Below are positions 1-5,529 of a stretch of DNA of 8,899 bases, one piece after another. The stretch is from CAUJGQ01 sp042408665 (GTDB taxonomy: Bacteria > Chloroflexota > Dehalococcoidia > CAUJGQ01), in the NCBI GenBank assembly GCA_042408665.1, contig JBHOQW010000150.1, positions 1-8,899 on the forward strand, in the 5' to 3' direction. A program made the translations under genes and the position numbers. Under the pieces are notes generated by a model. The model did no database searches and was not told where the DNA came from. It saw only the letters and a program-made list of their open reading frames with translations. Every line of letters starts with the position of its first letter. The first letter of the stretch is position 1.

Positions 1-195
1 CAGCTGCTCAAACAGGCGGCCAATGACCGGGCCGCCCCCATCCTGGCGGCCATGGTGGCCGCCGTACTCATGACGATGGTGTTCAGTTACGTCGACCTTG
101 GGCTGCACAGCGTGCGCATCACGGTGCTGCTGGGCTTTGCCTTGGGCGTGATCGGCCAATGGCACCGGGACGCCACCGCCGGAAAGGCGGCCTAG
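1..195 (+). CDS. C-terminal end of a membrane protein, probably O-antigen ligase/polymerase-like (partial)
   Basis: Frame 1 is open from the first base to a TAG at 193-195, giving the last 64 residues of a protein whose start lies upstream. The visible part has two hydrophobic stretches, about residues 13-32 (many Ala, Met, Val) and about 41-54 (ITVLLGFALGVIG), separated by a short polar turn with YVDLGLHS. It ends in a short charged tail. This helix-turn-helix ending, with a D-x-x-L turn and a final LLGFALG-like segment, resembles the C-terminus of O-antigen ligase/Wzy-type polysaccharide polymerases, and the neighbouring glycosyltransferases support that. The catalytic periplasmic loop is not in the window, so another polytopic polysaccharide protein is possible. 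The next gene starts 24 bases after the stop, so the two are likely co-transcribed. Confidence 0.55.
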   Translation, partial: QLLKQAANDRAAPILAAMVAAVLMTMVFSYVDLGLHSVRITVLLGFALGVIGQWHRDATAGKAA

Positions 196-219
196 GGATA
201 CATACCGGGAGGATCGGCC

Positions 220-1119
220 ATGCGCCTGAGCGCCGTGATCTGCACCCGCAACCGGCCGGACCTGATCGGGCAGGCGGTGGCCAGCGTGCTAGCCAACGAC
301 TACCCCACGTTTGAGCTGATCGTGGTGGACCAGAGCGATACCGATGCCACCCGCCGGGCACTGGCACCGCTGCAACCTACGCACCCCAATCTGCGCTACC
401 TGCACACCACCCGGGTGGGGCTGTCGGCGGCGTACAACACGGCCATCGCCGAAAGCCGAGGGGAGGTGCTGGCCTTCACCGATGACGACTGCGTGGCACC
501 GCAGGACTGGCTTCGCCGCATCGCCACGACATTCACCCGCGAGCCGGATGTGGACCTGATCTACGGCCAGGTCGTGTGCGCCAAGGAGCTGCGCGGGCGG
601 GAGGGCGTGGTGCCGGAGCTGTGGATCCGGCAGCCGCAGCGCATCAGCCGCCGCCACGGCTTTCTGATCTACGGTATGGGCGCCAACTTCGCCGCCCGGC
701 GACGGCTGTTCGAGATTGTGGGTGGCTTTGACGAGGCGCTGGGTGGCGGCGGGCCGCTGCGCTCCTCACAGGACTTCGACCTGCAGTACCGTGTCTACCA
801 CGCTGGCTTGGTGACGCTGCTGGCGCCAGAGGTGGTGGTGGTGCACTACGGCTGGCGCTCCCCAGACGACTGGCCGAAAACCCTGCTCGCCTACGGCGTC
901 GGCAACGGCGGCTTCTTCATGAAGCACGTGCGCTGCCGCGACCTGTTCGCCCTGCGCCTGCTGCTCCGGGATCTCATCACCGTGGGCGGGCGCGATCTGG
1001 TCAAGGCGGCGCTCGGGCGCCCGTACGCCGGCGCTTACCTGCGCGGGTTGCTGCGCGGCCTGTGGGAGAGCTTTCGCTTCCCCGTCGACCGCACACGGCG
1101 CGTGTACGTCGTTGCCTGA
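220..1119 (+). CDS. Glycosyltransferase family 2
   Basis: The protein has 299 residues. The ATG follows a strong Shine-Dalgarno sequence GGGAGGA at 207-213 with six bases of spacing. The N-terminal GT-A nucleotide-sugar domain is clear: the first strand VICTRNRP (residues 6-13), ELIVVDQS (32-39), the GLSAAYN segment (67-73), and the DDD metal/nucleotide motif at 88-90 in AFTDDDC. The acceptor side follows with a GANFAARR segment (154-161), GGFDE (168-172) and QDFD (184-187), which corresponds to the ED-type catalytic acid/base motif. The C-terminal third (from about 235) is rich in Leu and Arg and looks amphipathic, suggesting peripheral membrane attachment. It probably transfers a sugar from a nucleotide donor to a lipid-linked glycan on the cytoplasmic face. 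Donor and linkage cannot be read from sequence. It sits 22 bases before glf, so a galactofuranosyltransferase role is possible but unproven. Confidence 0.93.
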   Translation: MRLSAVICTRNRPDLIGQAVASVLANDYPTFELIVVDQSDTDATRRALAPLQPTHPNLRYLHTTRVGLSAAYNTAIAESRGEVLAFTDDDCVAPQDWLRRIATTFTREPDVDLIYGQVVCAKELRGREGVVPELWIRQPQRISRRHGFLIYGMGANFAARRRLFEIVGGFDEALGGGGPLRSSQDFDLQYRVYHAGLVTLLAPEVVVVHYGWRSPDDWPKTLLAYGVGNGGFFMKHVRCRDLFALRLLLRDLITVGGRDLVKAALGRPYAGAYLRGLLRGLWESFRFPVDRTRRVYVVA

Positions 1120-1126
1120 GCGTGGC

Positions 1127-1137
1127 GGGGAGGAGGG
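1127..1137 (+). promoter_or_regulatory. Ribosome binding site that fixes the glf start
   Basis: GGGGAGGAGGG contains a perfect AGGAGG (1131-1136) five bases before the ATG at 1142. This sets the start of the mutase at 1142 rather than at an in-frame TTG at 1112, which would overlap the previous gene and add ten residues before the conserved FAD-binding strand. Confidence 0.8.
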
Positions 1138-1141
1138 AACG

Positions 1142-2281
1142 ATGTTCGATTACCTAGTCGTGGGCGCCGGCTTTGCCGGCTGTGTGCTCGCCGAACGGCT
1201 CGCCGCCGATGCCGGCAAGCGGGTGCTGGTCGTGGACCGCCGCCCGCATATCGGCGGTAACGCCTACGACTATTACAACGCGGACGGCATCCTGGTGCAC
1301 CGCTACGGCCCACACATCTTCCACACCAACTCACGCGAGGTGTTCGAGTACCTGTCGCGGTTCACCGCCTGGCGGCCGTACGAGCACCGGGTGCTGGCCA
1401 GCGTGGACGGGCAGCTGGTGCCGATCCCGATCAACTTGGACACCATCAACCGCCTGTACGGCCTGCAGCTCGATAGCTTCCAAGCCGCCGCCTTCTTGGC
1501 GGAGCGGGCGGAGAAGATCGAGCACCCGCGCAACGCGGAGGAGATGGTGCTCAGCAAGGTGGGCCGGGAGCTGTACGAGAAGTTCTTCCGCAACTACACC
1601 CGCAAACAGTGGGGCCTCGACCCCGCAGAGCTGGACGCCTCCGTCACGGCCCGCATCCCCACCCGCACCAACCGCGACGACCGCTACTTCACCGACACCT
1701 ACCAGGCGATGCCGCTGCATGGTTACACGCGCATGTTCGAGCGGATGCTGGACCACCCCAACATCAAGCTCATGCTCAACACCGATTACCGGGAGATCGC
1801 GGGCTGCATCCCCCATCGGGCGCTGATCTACACCGGCCCGATCGACGAGTTCTTCGATTTCCGCTTTGGAAAGCTCCCATACCGGTCGCTGGAGTTCCGG
1901 TTTGAGACGCACGACACCCCGCGCGTGCAGCCGGTAGCCACCATCAACTACCCGAACGAGCACGCCTATACGCGCGTCACCGAGTTCAAGCATCTCACCG
2001 GGCAGCGCCACCACAAGACGACGGTGGTGTACGAGTACCCGCGCGCCGAGGGCGAGCCGTACTACCCGGTGCCACGGCGGGAGAACGCGGAGCTGTACAA
2101 GCGCTACCAGGAGCTAGCCGACGCGACACCCGGTGTGCACTTCGTGGGTCGGCTGGCGACGTACAAGTACTACAACATGGACCAAGTGGTCGCCCAGGCG
2201 CTCACCCTGTACGCCAAGCTCACCGGCCGCCGCAGCGCCCCATCCCGCGCGCCCGCGCCGGCCACGACGGGTGTGCCCTGA
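1142..2281 (+). CDS. glf: UDP-galactopyranose mutase
   Basis: This 379-residue flavoenzyme interconverts UDP-galactopyranose and UDP-galactofuranose in the cytoplasm, supplying the donor for galactofuranose (Galf) in surface glycans. The Rossmann FAD motif GAGFAG is at residues 8-13, followed by the family signature PHIGGN (35-40) and the YGPHIFHT substrate/flavin loop (55-62). The uridine-binding and mobile-loop region holds NYTRKQWGLDP (151-161), with W157 equivalent to the stacking Trp. R171, in ARIPTR, is at the place of the conserved pyrophosphate-binding Arg (R174 in the Klebsiella enzyme). The C-terminal FAD signature GRLATYKYYNMDQ is also present. Length is normal for prokaryotic UGM, except for an extra low-complexity Ser/Ala/Pro tail in the last 15-20 residues. 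All key motifs look intact, so it should be active. Its presence implies that at least one transferase here uses UDP-Galf. Confidence 0.97.
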   Translation: MFDYLVVGAGFAGCVLAERLAADAGKRVLVVDRRPHIGGNAYDYYNADGILVHRYGPHIFHTNSREVFEYLSRFTAWRPYEHRVLASVDGQLVPIPINLDTINRLYGLQLDSFQAAAFLAERAEKIEHPRNAEEMVLSKVGRELYEKFFRNYTRKQWGLDPAELDASVTARIPTRTNRDDRYFTDTYQAMPLHGYTRMFERMLDHPNIKLMLNTDYREIAGCIPHRALIYTGPIDEFFDFRFGKLPYRSLEFRFETHDTPRVQPVATINYPNEHAYTRVTEFKHLTGQRHHKTTVVYEYPRAEGEPYYPVPRRENAELYKRYQELADATPGVHFVGRLATYKYYNMDQVVAQALTLYAKLTGRRSAPSRAPAPATTGVP

Positions 2282-2418
2282 AGCGGCCGGCCCGGCTTTC
2301 GCCGCGGGGCCGCGATCGCGACCAAGCCGTCACCCGCCGGCCACCGAGACCGCGCCGCCACTCGTGTACGAGACAGGTAAGGCTTTTCGCACAATCAACC
2401 CGCAGCGCGGAGGGCCAT
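2282..2418 (+). other. 137-base non-coding gap between glf and the acyltransferase, with hairpin
   Basis: This is the first sizeable gap in the operon. Its 5' end (2283-2313) can fold into a GC-rich bulged hairpin. The outer arm GCGGCC (2283-2288) pairs with GGCCGC (2308-2313), the inner CGGC pairs with GCCG, and the loop is TTTC. No T-run follows, so it is not a textbook intrinsic terminator. Further on, CTCGT-GT-ACGAG (2361-2372) is a short dyad. The segment 2375-2396 is relatively AT-rich for this DNA and includes CACAAT, which could be a weak -10-like box, but no convincing -35 was found. A SD sequence GGAGGG at 2409-2414 precedes the next ATG with four bases of spacing. Internal promoter or attenuation is possible, not shown. 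Confidence 0.35.
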
Positions 2419-3045
2419 ATGCGTGCGATGCTTCAGGACCCCGGGGTGCCCACCGAGCCGCCCCAACCGACCATGACGCCGCGCGCCACGCTGCCGCCCG
2501 TATGGCGGGCCGCACAGCGCCTCGTCAGGCAGCCGTCGCTCGCCTGGCAGGTGCTGAACGCCCAGCTGCGCCTGGGCCGGCGTGCAACGGTGCCGCTGAC
2601 GGTGCGCCTCATCGGGCGCGCGCGCGTGGAGGGCACCGGCCGGATCGCGTTCGGCGACCGCGTACTAATCACCGGCACCACGGTGCCGGTGGAGTTCGTG
2701 GCCTGGGCGCCGGGCCGTATGGCGGTTGGCGCGCGCACCTACATCAACTACGGCGTCTCCATCTCCGCCCACCAGCTCGTGGCGATCGGGGAGGACTGCC
2801 TCATCGGCCAATACGTGATCATCAACGACAACGACTACCACGACATCGTACAAAAGCGGCGCCTGCCCCCTTCCCGACCGGTGGTGATCGAGGACCGGGT
2901 GTGGCTGGGGGCACGGGCCATCGTGCTCAAAGGGGTCCGCATCGGCCATGACGCCGTGATCGGGGCCGGGGCCGTGGTCACGAGCGATATCCCGCCGCGT
3001 AGCGTGGCGGTCGGTGTGCCGGCCCGCGTGGTCCGGCAATTTTGA
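2419..3045 (+). CDS. Left-handed beta-helix (hexapeptide repeat) acyltransferase, probably sugar O-acetyltransferase
   Basis: The protein has 208 residues. From about residue 60 on it is built of hexapeptide repeats of the [LIV]-G-x-x-x-x type, for example VAIGEDCLIGQ (121-131), VVIEDRVWLGARAIVLKGVRIG (155-176) and AVIGAGAVVTSDIP (179-192). It ends with the VGVPARVV closing motif found in WbbJ/NodL/CatB-like acetyltransferases. NDNDYH (136-141) puts H141 at the position of the catalytic His of this family, which activates the acceptor hydroxyl. W162 and G164 lie in the usual acetyl-CoA-binding turn. The likely reaction is acetyl-CoA-dependent O-acetylation of a sugar in the polysaccharide; N-acetylation of an amino sugar cannot be excluded. 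The first ~27 residues are Pro/Thr-rich and not part of the fold. Other possible starts are ATG 2428 and ATG 2473; 2419 is preferred because of the GGAGGG just upstream, though four bases is a tight spacing. Confidence 0.88.
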   Translation: MRAMLQDPGVPTEPPQPTMTPRATLPPVWRAAQRLVRQPSLAWQVLNAQLRLGRRATVPLTVRLIGRARVEGTGRIAFGDRVLITGTTVPVEFVAWAPGRMAVGARTYINYGVSISAHQLVAIGEDCLIGQYVIINDNDYHDIVQKRRLPPSRPVVIEDRVWLGARAIVLKGVRIGHDAVIGAGAVVTSDIPPRSVAVGVPARVVRQF

Positions 3046-3048
3046 CCG

Positions 3049-3059
3049 CTAACGGTTAG
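3049..3059. repeat. Short perfect dyad between acyltransferase and GT2 genes
   Basis: CTAAC-G-GTTAG is an exact inverted repeat, AT-richer than its surroundings, placed four bases after the TGA at 3043-3045 and six bases before the ATG at 3066. The arms are only five bases, so chance is possible. It could be a small operator half-site pair or have no function. Confidence 0.3.
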
Positions 3060-3065
3060 ACAGCC

Positions 3066-4139
3066 ATGAGAGAGGCGAGCGTGCCACACCACGTCCAGAC
3101 CGCTCCCTCGGTGAGCGTCATCGTGCCAACGTACAACCGCCGCGCGCGGCTGGAGCGGCTGCTGCGGGCGCTTGAGGACGAGTACGCCGCCGGCCCCTGT
3201 TTTGAGGTGATCGTCATCGTGGATGGGGCCACGGACGGCACCGAGACGATGCTGGCGGCGCTGCGGCCGAGCTACCCCCTGCGGATCCTGCGGCAGCCCA
3301 ACCGCGGGCCGGCGGCGACGCGCAACCGCGGGGTTGCTGAGGCCGCCGGGGAGGTGCTGGTATTCCTGGACGACGACGTCGTCCCCACCTCGGGTCTCAT
3401 CCGCCGGCATCTGGCCGTGCACGAGCGCGACACGGCGGCCATCACCATCGGGCCGATGCTGGCGCCGCCGGATCAGCGGCTGGCCCCATGGCTGGCGTGG
3501 GAAGCGGTCGCGCTTCAGAAACAGTACGACGCCATGCAGGCCGGTCGCTTCGCGCCCACGCCGCGCCAGTTCTACACCGCCAACGCCTCCGTACGACGCG
3601 CGCACGTGCTGGCCGCGGGCGGGTTCAACGAGACGTTCACCCGTGCCGAGGACGTAGAGCTGGCCTACCGGCTGGCCGACCGCGGCCTGCGCTTCTACTT
3701 CCTGCCAGAGGCGGCCGTGCTGCACGAGCCGGACCGCACCCTGGCGGCCTGGCTGCGCGTGCCCTACGAGTACGGCCGGCACGACGTGCGCATGACCTGG
3801 GAGTGCGGCCGAGCGCACGTGCTGCCGCTGGCGCTGCGCGAGCTGGACCGGCGTCACCCGCTCAACCGGCTGGTGCCGCGTTGGTGCGCGGGTCGTCGGC
3901 GCCTGGCACGGTTTGTAGCCGGGGCAATGACGATGGCGCTGTGTGTCGGACCGCGCACGGCGCCGACGCGTTGGCAACTGGCGCTGTGCAGCGCTCTGTT
4001 CAACCTACAGTACTGGCGCGGCGTGGCCGACGCCGCCGGGCTCGGCGCCGGGTTCTGGGAGCACCTTGAGCGCCGGCGCAACGGCTCGGCCACCGTCGGC
4101 GCCGCCCCGCAGATCGGACGCACCGCAGATGTCGGCTGA
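3066..4139 (+). CDS. Glycosyltransferase family 2
   Basis: The protein has 357 residues from ATG 3066. It has a typical GT-A fold: VSVIVPTYNRR (16-26), EVIVIVDGATDGT (47-59), the NRGPAATRNRG segment (79-89), the DDD motif at 102-104 in VFLDDDV, and the acceptor-side GGFNE (185-189) followed by RAEDVELAYRL, with E195-D196 as the catalytic ED pair. The C-terminus has a hydrophobic stretch (about 289-302, FVAGAMTMALCVG) and a further moderately hydrophobic helix, suggesting membrane association, and a Gly/Ala-rich tail. The start is uncertain. No good ribosome site precedes 3066, whereas GTG 3081 in the same frame is preceded by GAGAGAGG and would give MPHHVQTAPSVSV, losing only five non-conserved residues. 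Donor and acceptor are unknown; by context it adds a sugar to the lipid-linked repeat unit. Confidence 0.93.
   Translation: MREASVPHHVQTAPSVSVIVPTYNRRARLERLLRALEDEYAAGPCFEVIVIVDGATDGTETMLAALRPSYPLRILRQPNRGPAATRNRGVAEAAGEVLVFLDDDVVPTSGLIRRHLAVHERDTAAITIGPMLAPPDQRLAPWLAWEAVALQKQYDAMQAGRFAPTPRQFYTANASVRRAHVLAAGGFNETFTRAEDVELAYRLADRGLRFYFLPEAAVLHEPDRTLAAWLRVPYEYGRHDVRMTWECGRAHVLPLALRELDRRHPLNRLVPRWCAGRRRLARFVAGAMTMALCVGPRTAPTRWQLALCSALFNLQYWRGVADAAGLGAGFWEHLERRRNGSATVGAAPQIGRTADVG
3068..3083 (+). promoter_or_regulatory. Candidate ribosome binding site and alternative GTG start of the second GT2 gene
   Basis: GAGAGAGG (3068-3075) lies five bases before an in-frame GTG at 3081-3083. It is a better purine-rich signal than anything before ATG 3066, so translation may begin at 3081. 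The conserved GT2 fold begins about ten residues further in, so either start leaves the enzyme intact. Confidence 0.4.
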
Positions 4140-4326
4140 CTCGACCTTGCCCACGCCACACCCCACTCTCACCCTTACACCCCGGCCCTCAGCCCGGCCT
4201 TCGGCCACCTTCCGGCCCCCGGCATCCCAGGGCGGGACCGCTGTGGAAATCGGTACCGGGACTCAGCGGTCCCGTTCCGTGCTTCGGCCGGGGGCGAAGG
4301 TCGGTGAGGGTCCGGAGCCGCGGGCG
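4140..4326 (+). other. C-rich/G-rich spacer before the GT4 gene
   Basis: This segment separates the GT2 stop from the preferred GT4 start. Its first 90 bases are strongly C-rich on the + strand, with repeated ACCC/CGGCC-like words, and the last 50 are G-rich, giving an overall foldback. The frame of the downstream gene is open through it from an ATG at 4129. The translation is Pro/Thr/Ser/Arg low complexity with no domain, so I read it as mostly untranslated or as a dispensable N-terminal extension. A degenerate interspersed intergenic repeat is another reading. Confidence 0.45.
4204..4305. repeat. Long interrupted inverted repeat (foldback) upstream of the GT4 gene
   Basis: Three nested pairings can be traced by eye. 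The outer one is ACCTTC (4207-4212) with GAAGGT (4296-4301), with CC/GG beyond it (4205-4206 with 4303-4304, one base skipped). After a two-base bulge, GCCCCCGGC (4215-4223) pairs with GCCGGGGGC (4287-4295), a perfect 9 bp. After an asymmetric internal loop, CGGGACCGCTG (4233-4243) pairs with CAGCGGTCCCG (4264-4274), a perfect 11 bp. The 20-base apical loop (4244-4263) contains the self-complementary CGGTACCG (4251-4258), almost exactly at the centre of the dyad. As RNA it would be a very stable leader structure ending about nine bases before GGAG at 4314. As DNA it is a candidate cruciform, protein-binding dyad or small mobile repeat. No T-run follows, so it is not a standard terminator. Confidence 0.65.
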
Positions 4327-4329
4327 GTG
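4314..4329 (+). promoter_or_regulatory. Candidate ribosome binding site and GTG start of the GT4 gene
   Basis: GGAG (4314-4317) lies nine bases before GTG 4327, and GGTGAGGG (4303-4310) is just upstream. This start gives MSGARPLRIAFVMEQ, placing the first GT4 strand at the very N-terminus, as is usual. Competing in-frame starts are ATG 4129 (overlapping the preceding stop by 11 bases, no clear SD) and GTG 4243 (inside the foldback). Confidence 0.45.
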
Positions 4330-5529
4330 TCCGGCGCGCGCCCGTTGCGCATCGCGTTCGTGATGGAGCAGGTGCTGGGCCACGTCACCGTGGCCGACAA
4401 CCTACGCCGCGCGGTGACGGCCCTGGGCGGTGTCGAGACACGCTGGGTGGAGACCACCCTCTTCGATCCATCCGGCCTGCCGGAGCGCATGCCCGGCCTG
4501 CCGCCGTTCGTGCGGGCGGGGATCCGCGCCCGCCTGGATCTACACCGCGCCCTGCGCGGCTGGCCTCCCGACATCCTAGTGTTTAACACGCAGAAAGCGG
4601 CGGCCCTGTGCCAGTGGGACATGGTGCGTACCCCCACCGTGCTCATGACCGACGTCACCCCGGTGCAGTACGACCGCCTGGCCGATCGCTACCGGCACAC
4701 CCCGGACCGCGACCCGCTACTGCGTACGGTCAAGCACCTCGTCAACCGGCTCAACTTCCACCTGGCGGCGGCGCTGATTCCCTACTCCACCTGGACACGC
4801 GACTCGCTGGTGCACGATTACGGCGTGCCGGCGGAACGGGTGCACGTCATCCCACCGGGCGTGGACACGGCACGCTGGCGCCCGGCCCGGCATCGCCGCC
4901 GCTCCGATCGGGTTCGACTGCTGTTCGTGGGTGGCAATTTTGAGCGTAAAGGGGGCGCAGTGCTGCTGGAGGTCTTCCGCCACCTGCGGCTGCACGAGCA
5001 GGCGGAGCTGCATATCGTCACGCGGGAGCCGGTGCCGCAGGCGCCAGGCATCGTGGTGCACCGCGGCCTACACAACAACAGCCCGGAACTGCTGGCGCTG
5101 TACCAGCAGGCCGACGTCTTCGTTCTGCCCACGCAGGCCGACTGCTTCTCCCTGGCATCGATCGAAGCGATGGCCGTAGGTCTGCCGGTGATCACCACCG
5201 CGATGGGCGGCATCCCCGACATCGTGGACCACGGCCGCACCGGCTACCTGCTGCCGCCGGGTGACGGGCAGGAACTGGGCGCGGCCCTGCAGCGCCTGCT
5301 CGAGGACGCCGCGCTGCGTGCGGCCATGGGCCGGGCCGGGCGCAAGCGGGCGGTGGCTCGCTTCGACGCCCGCGCCAACGCCCAACGGCTGCTGGACCTC
5401 TGTCGCGCGCTGAGGGCAAACGGTGGCCGCACCCGCCGTCGGCCGCACGTACCCGCCGACGCGATGTCACCCCGCCTTACGTGCCCGCCGCCCCCGCCCG
5501 GCCGGACACGGCACCATGGGAGGACGTGA
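4327..5529 (+). CDS. Glycosyltransferase family 4 (GT-B fold)
   Basis: With GTG 4327 as start the protein has 400 residues, normal for GT4; ATG 4129 would give 466. The N-terminal Rossmann domain opens with LRIAFVMEQVLGHVT. Mid-protein VIPPGVDTARW is the hinge/linker signature of GT4 enzymes. The C-terminal nucleotide-binding domain begins LLFVGGNFERKGG, with R207 and K208 as the expected phosphate-contacting residues. It contains the EX7E-type motif as D272-x7-E280 (ADCFSLASIEA), followed by GLPVITTAMGGIPDIV and GYLLPPGDG. The first acidic residue is Asp rather than Glu, a variation I believe occurs in part of the family. It is a retaining transferase, probably adding a sugar to the growing repeat unit; donor unknown. 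The last ~35 residues are an Arg/Pro/His-rich tail without fold. The TGA overlaps the next ATG by one base, implying translational coupling. Confidence 0.92.
   Translation: MSGARPLRIAFVMEQVLGHVTVADNLRRAVTALGGVETRWVETTLFDPSGLPERMPGLPPFVRAGIRARLDLHRALRGWPPDILVFNTQKAAALCQWDMVRTPTVLMTDVTPVQYDRLADRYRHTPDRDPLLRTVKHLVNRLNFHLAAALIPYSTWTRDSLVHDYGVPAERVHVIPPGVDTARWRPARHRRRSDRVRLLFVGGNFERKGGAVLLEVFRHLRLHEQAELHIVTREPVPQAPGIVVHRGLHNNSPELLALYQQADVFVLPTQADCFSLASIEAMAVGLPVITTAMGGIPDIVDHGRTGYLLPPGDGQELGAALQRLLEDAALRAAMGRAGRKRAVARFDARANAQRLLDLCRALRANGGRTRRRPHVPADAMSPRLTCPPPPPGRTRHHGRT
5437..5461. repeat. Small hairpin-forming inverted repeat in the GT4 tail
   Basis: CGTCGGC (5437-5443) pairs with GCCGACG (5455-5461) around an 11-base loop containing ACGTAC. 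It lies in the low-complexity C-terminal tail of the GT4 gene, shortly before the coupled carbamoyltransferase start. It may be a chance product of GC-rich, low-constraint sequence. Confidence 0.25.
5518..5524 (+). promoter_or_regulatory. Ribosome binding site that sets the carbamoyltransferase start
   Basis: GGGAGGA lies four bases before ATG 5529, inside the end of the preceding GT4 gene. It favours 5529 over an in-frame upstream ATG-type start at 5481, which would add 16 non-conserved residues before the family's N-terminal strand. The TGATG junction (5527-5531) is typical of translational coupling. Confidence 0.75.

Noticed and set aside
1112..1141. TTG start extending glf upstream
   Set aside because: It would overlap the GT2 gene, and a perfect AGGAGG stands five bases before ATG 1142, where the conserved FAD strand begins.
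2835..3977. Long open frame on the minus strand (380 codons)
   Set aside because: It lies antisense to the well-supported GT2 gene and part of the acyltransferase gene, has no recognisable motif and Arg/His/Gln-rich composition typical of GC-rich shadow frames.
4233..4274. T-box-like riboswitch suggested by GGTACC next to GGTCCCG
   Set aside because: There is no Stem I, specifier loop or AGGGTGGTACCGCG antiterminator signature, the upstream sequence is C-rich spacer, and the downstream genes are not amino-acid related.
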